This document shows positions 8,764 through 17,201 of a stretch of 64,000 nucleotides of DNA, in pieces. The DNA comes from Micromonospora phaseoli (GTDB taxonomy: Bacteria; Actinomycetota; Actinomycetes; Mycobacteriales; Micromonosporaceae): assembly GCF_900109115.1 (NCBI RefSeq), contig NZ_FNYV01000002.1, forward strand, positions 682,001-746,000. Reading direction: 5' to 3'. Every line of letters begins with the position of its first letter. Within the stretch, counting starts at the first letter, position 1. The notes beneath the pieces are model-generated. The model was not told the origin of the DNA. It ran no database searches and was given only the letters and a program-made list of their open reading frames with translations. A program made the translations under genes and the position numbers.

Positions 8764-9629
8764 TGACCGCGACTGCCGTAATCGGCCGCCGGGCACCCCG
8801 GGCCAGGCGGCGGCCGGCGTGGGGAAACCCGTCGGTGTACTTCGTCGCCCTGCTGCTGATCGCGACGATGCTGGCACCGGTCGTCTACATCATCGTCGGT
8901 GGCTTCCGCACGAACGCGCAGATCACCACCGACCCGGCCGGATGGCCGAACCCGTGGCGGTTCGAGAACTACCTCGACGTGCTGACCGGCGGGACATTCT
9001 GGCGTCAGGTGCTCAACTCCACCATCGTCGGCGTGGCCACCACGGCGGCCGTGGTCACCCTCGGTCTGATGACGAGCTTCATCCTCGCGCGCTACCGGTT
9101 CTGGGGCCGGGAGGCCATGTACTCGCTGTTCGCCGCCGGCCTGATGTTCCCGCTGACCGTGGCGATCACACCGCTGTACATCCTGATCAAGAACCTCGGC
9201 CTGATGAACACGCTGCCCGGGGTGATCCTCCCGCAGATCGGGTTCGCCATCCCGATGACGATCATCATCCTGGTCCCGTTCGTGCGCGCCATCCCCGACG
9301 AGATCCAGGAGGCCGCGTCGATCGACGGCTGCAGCCGACTGGGCTTCTTCTGGCGGATGGTGCTCCCGCTGTCCAAGCCGGGAGTCATCACGGTGGGCAT
9401 CCTGACGTTCATCCAGAGCTGGAACAGCTACCTGCTGCCGCTGTTCATCCTCAACCGGGAGGAGACCTTCACGCTCCCCCTCGGCGTGCAGGCCTTCGCG
9501 TCGCAGTACTCGGTCGACACGGCCAAGGTGCTGGCGTTCACCTCCCTGTCGATGATCCCGGCACTGCTGTTCTTCAGCCTCTTCCAGCGCCGGATCGTCG
9601 GCGGCCTGACCGGAGCCGTAAAGGGCTGA
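8763..9629 (+). CDS. Sugar ABC transporter permease, MalG type
   Basis: The product is 288 residues. The ATG shares one base with the previous TGA. The first membrane segment is VALLLIATMLAPVVYIIVGG, the periplasmic loop carries the usual PWRFENYLDVL pattern, and the EAA loop reads DEIQEAASIDGCSRLGFF with LPLSKPG. It forms the inner-membrane channel with the MalF-type partner. Last gene of the operon; a long hairpin follows. Confidence 0.92.
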   Translation: MTATAVIGRRAPRARRRPAWGNPSVYFVALLLIATMLAPVVYIIVGGFRTNAQITTDPAGWPNPWRFENYLDVLTGGTFWRQVLNSTIVGVATTAAVVTLGLMTSFILARYRFWGREAMYSLFAAGLMFPLTVAITPLYILIKNLGLMNTLPGVILPQIGFAIPMTIIILVPFVRAIPDEIQEAASIDGCSRLGFFWRMVLPLSKPGVITVGILTFIQSWNSYLLPLFILNREETFTLPLGVQAFASQYSVDTAKVLAFTSLSMIPALLFFSLFQRRIVGGLTGAVKG

Positions 9630-9659
9630 CCATCCCCAGCACGCACCGGGATGACCCCG

Positions 9660-9730
9660 CGATCATGCAGTTGTGGCACCGGAAATCAGCGGTTTCGCGG
9701 ACTTTGTGAAGTGCCACAACTGCATGATCG
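9660..9730. terminator. Long perfect inverted repeat between convergent operons
   Basis: A 20-bp arm at 9660-9679 (ending CAGTTGTGGCAC) is perfectly complementary to 9711-9730 (starting GTGCCACAACTG), with a 31-bp loop. It lies between the converging sugar-transport operon and the AtuA/DUF4387 operon, so it can act as a bidirectional terminator. There is no U-tract, as is common in actinomycetes. The arms are much less GC-rich than the surroundings. Confidence 0.7.
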
Positions 9731-9786
9731 GCGCGCGGGTCAGGGGTGCCGCCGCCGGGTCTCGAAGCGCTGGGCCGGCGGCGCTG

Positions 9787-10104
9787 TCAGTCGACGGGAG
9801 GGACGGCCAGCATCGCCAGCGGCACATGATGCTGGCCGGCGTGGATGTCGCGGTCGTGCAGGCTGCCCTGCACGACCGGCCGCGGGAACGAGATCTTCAC
9901 GACGTTCAGCGAGGGGATCCGGAAGAACTGGACGCCCTCCGCCGCGACGTCGTAGAGGCGGGCGATCACCGAGGCGTCCAGGAACGACGGGTCGGCGAGG
10001 ACCGCGTAGGCGTCGGCGTCCCGCGCGAACACCTCCATCGTCACCCAGAACGGCCCGGCGTTCTTCGACCGGACCTCCAGCGCGAGATCTGCGACCACAG
10101 TCAT
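9787..10104 (-). CDS. DUF4387 protein, AtuA partner subunit
   Basis: The product is 105 residues. The ATG at 10104 overlaps the TGA of the upstream AtuA-type gene (ATGA), so the pair is coupled. The sequence has the DUF4387 pattern: VRSKNAGPFWVTMEVFARD near the start, then DPSFLDASVIARLYDV and VVKISFPRPVVQGSLHDRD with HAGQHH near the end. DUF4387 proteins are nearly always found beside or fused to DUF1446/AtuA proteins and are presumed to form one enzyme with them. The reaction is not settled. A longer in-frame extension upstream was rejected because it would run antisense-like through the AtuA gene. Confidence 0.85.
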   Translation of the reverse strand: MTVVADLALEVRSKNAGPFWVTMEVFARDADAYAVLADPSFLDASVIARLYDVAAEGVQFFRIPSLNVVKISFPRPVVQGSLHDRDIHAGQHHVPLAMLAVPPVD

Positions 10105-11462
10105 CGGTTGTCCTCCAGGCAGATGCGGAACAGGCTGGTCGGCGACGGCACCTCGACGACGTGGTTGAGCACGAACTCGTACACCGCTCCCCGCTCCGTC
10201 TCGGCCGGCGACGTGGCGAAGGCGAGGCTGGGCAGGTAGTCCATGTCCGGCGTGGGCAGGTGCAGCATCAGCGGGTTGGCGACCTTGGCAACCGCCGTCG
10301 CGGTCTCCTGGTCCGCCGCGCGGACCAGGAGCATCACGCCCACCTCCCGGGGCGGCCCGGCGGCCGGGTCGAGTTCGCCGAGGATCGCGTCGTATCCGTA
10401 GCGGCGGATGTCGAAGGTGTAGTCGCCCTCGCCCAGCCCGATGGTCCCGGACACCCACTCGCTGATCATCTTCCGGAGCAGCGCGGCCCACGTGTCGATC
10501 TGGCCCAGGATGTGCGGGTCGCGGATGGCGGTGAAGGACATCGTCTCGTACCCGGTGATCCGGGCGCCCTCGAGCTTGATGGTGTGCTGCGCGGCCGGCT
10601 CGAACCGGGAGCCCTCGACGCGGACGCGCCGCTCGTCCAGGGCCCGGTAGACCGCCTCGCCGACCTCGATGGTGCCGGCCGGCTCGCGCATCGTGAAGGG
10701 GTTGACCGTTTCGTAGAGCATGTGCGCCGCGACCGAGGTAGGCGTGCACGCGTTGGCCGGATCGAGCGGCTCGATGGTGAATCCGGTGGCGTCGACGGTG
10801 GCCAGCACCCCGCCGGCGCGCGGGTTCGTGGTGCACTGCCCGCCACACTCGACGATCTTCGCGGCGTGCCACACCGGCCCGGCCGGCATGCCCTTCAGCA
10901 GCGGATAGGCGGCGGCCACGGCGGTGTCGGTGGCCCGTCCGGCGAGGACCACATCGGCGCCGGCGGTCAGGGCCTCGGCGATCGGTTCATGGCCCATCAT
11001 CCCGACGATGTTGGCGCAGCTCTCCAGGGTCACCCGGTCGAGTTCGCCGGCCGGCGGGAGTGGACGGATCCGGTCCAGATCGAGTTCGGCGGCCTGCTGC
11101 GAGCTGTAGATCCTGGCCAGCCGCAGGTCCAGGCCCTCTGCGGCCAGGATTTCCCGGGTGATGCCGGCGACCCAGTCGACGCCGGCGTCGGTGCCGCTGG
11201 TGCCACACGAGCCGACGATCAGCGGGATGCCGGCCGTGGCCGCCGCCCGTAGCAACAGGCGCATGTCGCGGGCGACCGCGGCGCGGGCGGTCTTGGCCGT
11301 GCCGGCACCGAGGTAGTAGGGCCCGGAGTCGGTCGAGCCACCGTCCACCGCGATCACGTCGGCGCCGAGGGCCAGGCCGCGGGCGACGGTCTCGGGCGGG
11401 AAGCCGGCGCCGAGCATGCCGACCGGCACCAGGATGCGTACGGAATCAGGGTTGGTGGCCAT
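10101..11462 (-). CDS. AtuA/DUF1446 family protein
   Basis: The product is 453 residues and starts at the ATG at 11462, preceded by TTGAGGAAC; a start 45 codons earlier would overlap the upstream oxidoreductase without a ribosome site. Family hallmarks are GMLGAGFPPETVARGL near the N-terminus, DVIAVDGGSTDSGPYYLG, GSCGTSGTDAGVDW, GHEPIAEALTAGADVVLAGRATD and VECGGQCTTNPRAGG. The name comes from acyclic terpene utilisation in Pseudomonas, but most homologues lie in unrelated carboxylate or hydroxy-acid clusters. Here, with DUF4387, two dehydrogenases, an importer and a tartrate/malate-type dehydrogenase, a role in breakdown of a small polar acid is more likely than terpene use. Confidence 0.88.
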   Translation of the reverse strand: MATNPDSVRILVPVGMLGAGFPPETVARGLALGADVIAVDGGSTDSGPYYLGAGTAKTARAAVARDMRLLLRAAATAGIPLIVGSCGTSGTDAGVDWVAGITREILAAEGLDLRLARIYSSQQAAELDLDRIRPLPPAGELDRVTLESCANIVGMMGHEPIAEALTAGADVVLAGRATDTAVAAAYPLLKGMPAGPVWHAAKIVECGGQCTTNPRAGGVLATVDATGFTIEPLDPANACTPTSVAAHMLYETVNPFTMREPAGTIEVGEAVYRALDERRVRVEGSRFEPAAQHTIKLEGARITGYETMSFTAIRDPHILGQIDTWAALLRKMISEWVSGTIGLGEGDYTFDIRRYGYDAILGELDPAAGPPREVGVMLLVRAADQETATAVAKVANPLMLHLPTPDMDYLPSLAFATSPAETERGAVYEFVLNHVVEVPSPTSLFRICLEDNR

Positions 11463-11469
11463 CGGTTCC

Positions 11470-13080
11470 TCAATTCTTGACGATCGCTCGGCCGGCCTGC
11501 CGGCCGGAGAACAGGCAGCCGCCCAGGAAGGTGCCCTCCAGGGCGCGGTAGCCGTGCATGCCACCGCCGCCGAAGCCGCTGGCCTCGCCGGCCGCATAGA
11601 GGCCGGGCACCGGCTGCCCGGCGACGTCCAGGACCCGCCCGTCGAGGTCGGTGTGCAGGCCGCCCAGGGTCTTGCGGGTGAGCACGTGCAGGCGCACGGC
11701 GATCAGCGGCCCGGCTTTCGGGTCGAGGATCCGGTGCGGCGGGGCGGTCCGGATCAGCCGGTCACCCCGGTAGTTCCGGAAGTTCCGGATCGCGGCGATC
11801 TGCAGGTCCTTGGTGAACGGGTTGTCCAGCTGCCGGTCGCGCGCCTGCACCACCCGCCGGACCTCGGCCGGGTCCAGCAACGGCGTCTCCGTGAGCGCGT
11901 TCATCCCCTGCACCAGTTCGTCCAGGTCGGCGGCGACCACGAAGTCCGCGCCACGGCTCTTGAACGCCTCCACCGGTGCCGGCGCGCCGGCCCGGATCCG
12001 GCCCAGCACCTGGCGGACGCTGCGGCCGGTCAGGTCCGGGTTCTGTTCCGACCCGGACAGCGCGAACTCCTTTTCGATGATCTTCTGGGTCAGCACGAAC
12101 CAGCTGTGGTCGTACCCGGTGGACCGCAGGTGGGCGAGGGTGCCGAGGGTGTCGAATCCGGGCGAGAGCTCCGCCGGCAGCCGCTGCCCGCGCGCGTCCA
12201 GCCAGATCGAGGACGGCCCGGGCAGGATGCGGATGCCGTGCGCGTCCCAGATCGGGGCCCAGTTCTGCACACCCTCCACGTAGTGCCACATCCGGTCCGG
12301 ATTGATCACCGCGCCGCCGGCGTCCGCGGCGATTTCGATCATCCGGCCGTCCACGTGGGCCGGCACCCCGGAGACCATCCGCGCGGGCGGCGTGCCGAGC
12401 CGCTGCGGCCAGTTGCGGCGAACCAGGTCGTGGTTGCCGCCGATGCCGCCGGAGGTCACCACCACCACGGGCGCGGACAGTTCGAAGTCCGCGACGGCCG
12501 TGCCGCTGCTGGCGGTGCCGCGCTCCGTGTCGCTCGGTGCAAGGACCTTTCCGCGTACGCCGGACACGGCACCGTTGGTGCGCACGATCTCGTCGACCCG
12601 GTGCCGGAACTTGAACGTCACCTTCCCGGCGCGTGCCTTGGCGACGAACGGCTCCAGCAGGCCCGGCCCGGTGCCCCAGGTGATGTGGAAGCGGGGCACG
12701 GAGTTGTTGGCACGCTCCGCCCAGCCGACGATCGGGAACAGTTTGACGCCGAGCTCACCCAGCCAGGCGCGTTTCTCGCCGGCGGCGAAGTCGACGTACG
12801 CCTCGGCCCAGCGCCGGGGCCATTCGTCCTCGGGCCGGTCGAACCCGGCGTTGCCCAGCCAGTCCTGCCAGGCCAGCTCGCGCGAGTCGCGGATGCCCAT
12901 CCGGCGCTGCTCGGGTGAGTCGACCAGGAACAGGCCACCGAACGACCAGAATGCCTGGCCGCCGAGGCTCTGCTCGGGCTCCTGGTCGAGCAGGAGGACG
13001 CTGTGCCCGGCGTCCACGAGCTCGGCGGTGGCGACGAGCCCGGCCAGGCCGGCTCCGACAACGATCACGTCAGCGGTCAT
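11470..13080 (-). CDS. FAD-binding dehydrogenase (KstD/fumarate-reductase-like family)
   Basis: The product is 536 residues. It starts at the ATG at 13080, which overlaps the upstream TGA as ATGA and begins directly with the dinucleotide-binding fold DVIVVGAGLAGLVATAELVD. The second FAD-contact region is near the C-terminus (GLYAAGEASGFGGGGMHGY). The middle has the flavoprotein pattern VVVVTSGGIGGNHDLVRRNWP. Homologues are annotated as FAD-binding dehydrogenases of about 550 residues related to 3-ketosteroid dehydrogenase and flavocytochrome c. Substrates vary and cannot be predicted from these motifs. It sits between the 2-hydroxyacid dehydrogenase and AtuA genes and probably oxidises an intermediate of the same pathway. 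Confidence 0.9.
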   Translation of the reverse strand: MTADVIVVGAGLAGLVATAELVDAGHSVLLLDQEPEQSLGGQAFWSFGGLFLVDSPEQRRMGIRDSRELAWQDWLGNAGFDRPEDEWPRRWAEAYVDFAAGEKRAWLGELGVKLFPIVGWAERANNSVPRFHITWGTGPGLLEPFVAKARAGKVTFKFRHRVDEIVRTNGAVSGVRGKVLAPSDTERGTASSGTAVADFELSAPVVVVTSGGIGGNHDLVRRNWPQRLGTPPARMVSGVPAHVDGRMIEIAADAGGAVINPDRMWHYVEGVQNWAPIWDAHGIRILPGPSSIWLDARGQRLPAELSPGFDTLGTLAHLRSTGYDHSWFVLTQKIIEKEFALSGSEQNPDLTGRSVRQVLGRIRAGAPAPVEAFKSRGADFVVAADLDELVQGMNALTETPLLDPAEVRRVVQARDRQLDNPFTKDLQIAAIRNFRNYRGDRLIRTAPPHRILDPKAGPLIAVRLHVLTRKTLGGLHTDLDGRVLDVAGQPVPGLYAAGEASGFGGGGMHGYRALEGTFLGGCLFSGRQAGRAIVKN

Positions 13081-14009
13081 CTTCTCTGCTCCGGGGTGAT
13101 CAGGTGGGCGTTGACGGAGGTCTCCGGTTTCCCGGCCAGGGCGGCGACCAGTTCGCGGGCGCCGCACAGGCCCGAGTCGCGGCGGGCCTCGGTGGTCTGA
13201 CCACCCATGTGCGAGTAGACGGTGATGCCGTCGACGCCGCGCAGCACGCTGTCGGCGGGCAACGGTTCGACGTCCACGACGTCCAGGGCCGCCCCGCCGA
13301 TCCGGCCGGACCGGACCGCCTCGGCCAGGGCGGCCACGTCGACGATCGGGCCGCGTGCTGTGTTGATCAGATGAGCGGTCGGCTTCATCCGGGCCAGCGC
13401 CGCAGCGTCGATCAGGTGCCGGGTGCGCGGGGTCAGCGCGGTGTGGATCGAGACGTAGTCGGCGTCGCGGAGCAGGAGTTCCAGGGGGACCTCGTGGCCC
13501 AGCACGGTCATGCCGAACGCCTCGGCGAGCGGCCGTACCCGCTGGGCCACCGCGCCACGGCCGATCAGGCCGAGGGTCTTGCCGCGCAGCTCGGACCCGT
13601 CCTGGCGCGGCCAGCCGCCGGCCGCGACCCCGGCCGCCATCGGGACCAGGTTCCGGGCCTGGGCCAGCAGCAGCGCGATGGTGTACTCGGCGACCGCGTT
13701 GGCGTTGATGCCGGGGAGGTTGCTGACGCTGATGCCGAGTCGGGTGGCGGCCGGGACGTCGACGGAGTCGTACCCGACGCCGGTGCGCACGATCGCCCGC
13801 AGCCCGGGCGACGCCGCCAGCACCTGCTCGGTCATCGGCTCGTTCGCGATCAGCGCACCGTCGGCGCCGGTCAGCGCGGCGATCAGCTCCGCCGGCCGGC
13901 GCGGCCCGCGCATCGGGTCGTACCGGGTGGTGAAGCCCTGTCCGGTGAGGTAGGAATCCACCTCGTCTCCCGGGCTCAGGTAGTCGGTGGTGATCAGGAT
14001 GGTCGGCAT
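13077..14009 (-). CDS. D-2-hydroxyacid dehydrogenase family NAD-binding oxidoreductase
   Basis: The product is 310 residues, the usual family size. The NAD motif is LGLIGRGAVAQRV near residue 150, so the third Gly of GxGxxG is replaced by Ala. The catalytic residues are visible: Arg in NTARGPIVD, Glu in DVVDVEPLP and His in VYSHMGGQT. It lies 10 bp after the importer gene and overlaps the FAD dehydrogenase start by 4 bp. It should interconvert a 2-keto acid and a D-2-hydroxyacid using NAD(P)H. The phosphoglycerate dehydrogenase-like body does not prove serine synthesis, and the context argues for catabolism. Confidence 0.9.
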   Translation of the reverse strand: MPTILITTDYLSPGDEVDSYLTGQGFTTRYDPMRGPRRPAELIAALTGADGALIANEPMTEQVLAASPGLRAIVRTGVGYDSVDVPAATRLGISVSNLPGINANAVAEYTIALLLAQARNLVPMAAGVAAGGWPRQDGSELRGKTLGLIGRGAVAQRVRPLAEAFGMTVLGHEVPLELLLRDADYVSIHTALTPRTRHLIDAAALARMKPTAHLINTARGPIVDVAALAEAVRSGRIGGAALDVVDVEPLPADSVLRGVDGITVYSHMGGQTTEARRDSGLCGARELVAALAGKPETSVNAHLITPEQRR

Positions 14010-14019
14010 CGGCTCTCTC

Positions 14020-15294
14020 TCAACGTGCGGGGGCGGGGGTCGTCTCGCGGGCCTGTTGCAGGCGGGCCAGCCGGATCACCACCACGGCGGCGAGCATGGC
14101 CAGCACGGCGATGTCGAGCAGCATCCAACTCCAGCCGACGAGGTCGACCGCGGCACCGACCAGCGCCGGCCCGGCGAAGCCGCCTAGGTACCAGGTGACC
14201 GCGTAGAGCCCGGTGTACGCGCCGAGCATCCGGCTGGACGGGGCCAGGTTCCACAACGCGACCGCCGCGTTGATCAGGAAACCGGCGGCGCCCATGGCGG
14301 CGAGACAGAACAGCACGACCGTGCCGGTGGGGGTCCGCACGACGGCGCCGGCCGCGAGCGCCCCGGCGAAGACGACGATGCCGATCAGGATCACCCGCAG
14401 CCGGCCGAAGCGCTCGGCCGCCAGCGCGGCCGGATAGGCCGCGATCAGGTAGGCGACGCCGCTGGGCAGGGTGAGCCCGCCGGCCTCACCGCGGCTGAGA
14501 CCCAGGACCTCCATGCCGTACGGGGTCATCAGCGACCGGGACGCGAACCAGGCGCCGCCGAAGAGGAAGACGGTGAGCAGCAGAAGCACGCGCCGCCGGT
14601 CGCGGCTGGTGACCAGTTCGGCGACGACCCGCCACAGCGGCGACTTCGTCTCGCCGGGTCCGGCGGTCGCGTCCTCGGCCACCGCGGCCCGGTAGGCCCG
14701 GGACCGGCTGTCGCGCACCTTGACGATCATCACGACGGTGACGACCAGCATGATCGCCGCCGGGATGACGAAGGCTCCCCGGGGATGGTCGTCCACCACC
14801 AGGAGGCTGATCAGTGACGCCACGATGATGGTCAGCGAAGTGGCGATCTTGACGACGGCGTTGGTCCGGCCGCGCCGCTGCGGCGCGACGAAGTCCGGGG
14901 TCAGCGCCTCGGCGAGGGGCCGCATGGTGTTCGCGACCAACGCGTAGCAGACCATCACCGCGACCAACGTGACCAGCGAGGTGGTCCAGGGCAGGAGCAG
15001 GAAGAGCAGCGCGCCGAGGGGCATGCCCACCGCCAGGTACGGGATGCGCCGTCCCCACCGCGTCCGGGTGTTGTCGGACCGGTTGCCGATCCAGGGCTGG
15101 ATGAAGATACCCAGCAGGTTGTCCATGCCCATCAGCACGCCGACGAGCGCGGCGCTCGTGACGTGTTCGCGCAGCAGGACGGGCACCTGGTTGTCGTAGA
15201 AGTTCCAGGTCGACTCCTGCGCGAACAGCGTGAGAGCGATGAAGAAGGTGATCTTCCGATACGACACCTCGTCGCGGGTCTTCATTTCGGCCAT
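14020..15294 (-). CDS. MFS transporter, SLC45/GPH-like
   Basis: The product is 424 residues. The ATG at 15294 is preceded by GGAGGCGAC; an upstream in-frame ATG lacks spacing for a ribosome site. About 12 membrane segments are visible, with the loop 2-3 motif GNRSDNTRTRWGRRIPYL typical of GPH/SLC45-like carriers, and FVAPQRRGRTNAVVK in the next loop. As first gene of the minus-strand catabolic operon it most likely imports the substrate. It is divergent from the GntR regulator across palindromic sites. Confidence 0.9.
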   Translation of the reverse strand: MAEMKTRDEVSYRKITFFIALTLFAQESTWNFYDNQVPVLLREHVTSAALVGVLMGMDNLLGIFIQPWIGNRSDNTRTRWGRRIPYLAVGMPLGALLFLLLPWTTSLVTLVAVMVCYALVANTMRPLAEALTPDFVAPQRRGRTNAVVKIATSLTIIVASLISLLVVDDHPRGAFVIPAAIMLVVTVVMIVKVRDSRSRAYRAAVAEDATAGPGETKSPLWRVVAELVTSRDRRRVLLLLTVFLFGGAWFASRSLMTPYGMEVLGLSRGEAGGLTLPSGVAYLIAAYPAALAAERFGRLRVILIGIVVFAGALAAGAVVRTPTGTVVLFCLAAMGAAGFLINAAVALWNLAPSSRMLGAYTGLYAVTWYLGGFAGPALVGAAVDLVGWSWMLLDIAVLAMLAAVVVIRLARLQQARETTPAPAR

Positions 15295-15328
15295 GTCGCC
15301 TCCATGTAACGTGTGCCGCGTCACGGTA

Positions 15329-15344
15329 GTTTGCTATAGCAAAC
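15329..15344. promoter_or_regulatory. Perfect 16-bp palindrome GTTTGCTATAGCAAAC (regulator binding-site candidate)
   Basis: The sequence equals its own reverse complement over 16 bp. It lies 35 bp upstream of the MFS start and 52 bp upstream of the GntR ATG, in the short divergent promoter. AT-rich palindromes are rare in this DNA. FCD-type GntR regulators bind such sites and release them when a pathway acid binds, so this is the likely operator. Confidence 0.7.
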
Positions 15345-15354
15345 ACGTCAACAG

Positions 15355-15364
15355 TTGCATGCAA
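15355..15364. promoter_or_regulatory. Second palindrome TTGCATGCAA near the GntR gene
   Basis: A perfect 10-bp palindrome at 15355-15364, followed by related pieces TTATGCAA and GGCATGCG up to 15382. It lies between the 16-bp palindrome and the GntR start, where autoregulation would act. It is shorter than the first site and may be a different factor's site or part of one extended operator. Confidence 0.45.
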
Positions 15365-15395
15365 GTTATGCAATGGCATGCGTTAGGGTGTGGCC

Positions 15396-16085
15396 ATGAC
15401 AGTCACCGAGACGCTCGCCGACCAGGCGTACCGTCATGTCCGCGCCGCCATCGCCGCCGGTGAGCTCACGCCGGGAGAGAAGGTGACCGAGCGCGGCCTG
15501 GCCGGACGCCTGGCGATCAGCCCGACCCCGGTCCGGGAGGCGCTGCGGCGACTGGAGTCCGACGGGCTGATCGAGCGGATCGGGCCACGGACCGTGCTGG
15601 TCGCCGAGATCCGCGACGCCGCCATCGACGACCTCGCCGAGGTCGAGGTCGGCCTGCGCGGCCTGGTCGCCCGGTTCGCCGCCCGGCACGCCACCCCCGG
15701 ACAGCTCGACACCCTCGACGAGATCCTCGACCGGGCCGACGACCTGCTGATCCTGCTCAAGGAGCGCCGCTCCCAGGGCCGGCCGCCCGAGCGGCACCTC
15801 ACCGCGCTGCTCGACACGATGCTGGAGTTCAACGAGACGGTGAACGCCTGCGCCCACAACCCGGTCCTGATCCGGATGCTCGACCAGAGCCGGGTCTTCA
15901 CCCGGCCGCAGCGGCGGGAGCTGCTGTTGCAGCGGGTGGCCGAGGACGACACGTTCGGCCTGGAGCGTTACACCAGCCATCGCGCCCTGGTCCGGGCGCT
16001 GCGCGCCGGCGACTCCGCCACCGCCGAACGCATCGCCATCGCCGACTCACAGGGCGGCCTCGACGCACTGCTGGGGGGCCGATGA
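15396..16085 (+). CDS. GntR family transcriptional regulator with FCD ligand domain
   Basis: The product is 229 residues from the ATG at 15396 (AGGG 7 bp upstream); a GTG two codons earlier is an alternative. Residues 5-70 form the winged helix with the GntR signature GELTPGEKVTERGLAGRLAISPTPVREALRRLESDGLI. The rest is an all-helical FCD/FadC-type domain with metal-site-like residues (FNETVNACAHNP, YTSHRALVRALRAGD). It overlaps the following dehydrogenase gene by 4 bp (ATGA) and is divergent from the importer operon. It very likely controls both arms, with the pathway acid as inducer. Confidence 0.92.
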   Translation: MTVTETLADQAYRHVRAAIAAGELTPGEKVTERGLAGRLAISPTPVREALRRLESDGLIERIGPRTVLVAEIRDAAIDDLAEVEVGLRGLVARFAARHATPGQLDTLDEILDRADDLLILLKERRSQGRPPERHLTALLDTMLEFNETVNACAHNPVLIRMLDQSRVFTRPQRRELLLQRVAEDDTFGLERYTSHRALVRALRAGDSATAERIAIADSQGGLDALLGGR

Positions 16086-17161
16086 GCCACCGGATCGCCG
16101 TCATCCCCGGCGACGGGATCGGCAAGGAGGTCGTACCGGCCGGCATCGAAGCCCTGGAGGCGACCGCCGGGCGCTTCGGCCTGCGGCTGGAGTTCACCGA
16201 CTTCGGCTTCGCCAGCGCCGACTACTGGCAGCGGCACCAGCGCATGCTGCCGCCCGACTGGGAGGAGACGCTGCGCTCCTTCGACGCCATCTTCTTCGGC
16301 GCGGTCGGCTGGCCCGACGTGGTACCCGACCACATTTCGCTCTGGGGCAGCCTGCTGCAGTTCCGGCGGACCTTCGACCAGTTCGTGAACCTGCGCCCAT
16401 GCCGGCTCATGCCCGGCGTCCGCAGCCCTCTCGCCGACCGCGAGCCCGGCGACATCGACTTCCTGGTGGTCCGCGAGAACACCGAGGGTGAGTACTCCAG
16501 TGTCGGCGGGCGCATCTTCGAGGGCACCGACCGGGAGACCGTGCTGCAGGAGACGGTGATGACCCGGATCGGCGTCGACCGGGTCCTGCGGTTCGCCTTC
16601 GAGCAGGCGCAGAGCCGCCCGAAAAGGCACCTCACCTCGGCGACCAAGAGCAACGGCATCGCCATCTCAATGCCGTACTGGGACGAGCGGGTGGCCGCGA
16701 TGGGCGAGCAGTTCCCCCGGGTCCGGGTCGACAAGTTCCACATCGACGCCCTTGCCGCCCAGTTCGTGCTGCACCCTGAGTGGTTCGACGTGGTCGTCGC
16801 CAGCAATCTCTTCGGCGACATCCTCTCCGACCTCGGCCCGGCGTGCACCGGCACGCTCGGCATCGCGCCCAGCGCCAACATCAACCCCGATCGCCGCCAT
16901 CCGAGCCTCTTCGAGCCGGTGCACGGCTCCGCGCCGGACATCGCCGGCCAGGGCATCGCCAACCCGGTCGGCCAGATCTGGTGCGGCTCGATGATGCTGG
17001 ACCACCTCGGCCATCCCGAAGCCGCCGCCCACCTGCTCGGCGCCGTCGAGGACGTCCTGGCACTCGGACCGAAGGAGTCGCCGCTCACCCCCGACCTGCA
17101 CGGCACCGGCACGACGGCGGAGCTGGGCCGCGCCATCGCCGAACGCGTCCGGGAGCGCTGA
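16082..17161 (+). CDS. Tartrate/D-malate dehydrogenase-like isopropylmalate dehydrogenase family enzyme
   Basis: The product is 359 residues and starts with IAVIPGDGIGKEVVPAG, the N-terminus of the isocitrate/isopropylmalate dehydrogenase superfamily. FLVVRENTEGEYSSVGGRI is the tartrate/D-malate (TtuC/DmlA) form of the substrate loop. Catalytic Lys and Asp lie in VDKFHIDALAAQFV and VVASNLFGDILSDLGPACTG, and LFEPVHGSAPDIAGQGIANP closes the NAD site. Members oxidatively decarboxylate D-malate or act on tartrate using NAD with Mn or Mg. It is coupled to the GntR gene, which supports a malate-, tartrate- or related hydroxydiacid-type substrate for the whole cluster. Confidence 0.9.
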   Translation: MSHRIAVIPGDGIGKEVVPAGIEALEATAGRFGLRLEFTDFGFASADYWQRHQRMLPPDWEETLRSFDAIFFGAVGWPDVVPDHISLWGSLLQFRRTFDQFVNLRPCRLMPGVRSPLADREPGDIDFLVVRENTEGEYSSVGGRIFEGTDRETVLQETVMTRIGVDRVLRFAFEQAQSRPKRHLTSATKSNGIAISMPYWDERVAAMGEQFPRVRVDKFHIDALAAQFVLHPEWFDVVVASNLFGDILSDLGPACTGTLGIAPSANINPDRRHPSLFEPVHGSAPDIAGQGIANPVGQIWCGSMMLDHLGHPEAAAHLLGAVEDVLALGPKESPLTPDLHGTGTTAELGRAIAERVRER

Positions 17162-17201
17162 GCCCGTCCGCCCCACGCCGCTCGAACGACTGAACGTGGC
17201 C

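Noticed and set aside
10101..11462. AtuA gene as evidence for acyclic terpene degradation
   Set aside because: No other atu or liu genes (carboxylases, acyl-CoA steps) are present. The neighbours point to hydroxy-acid use.
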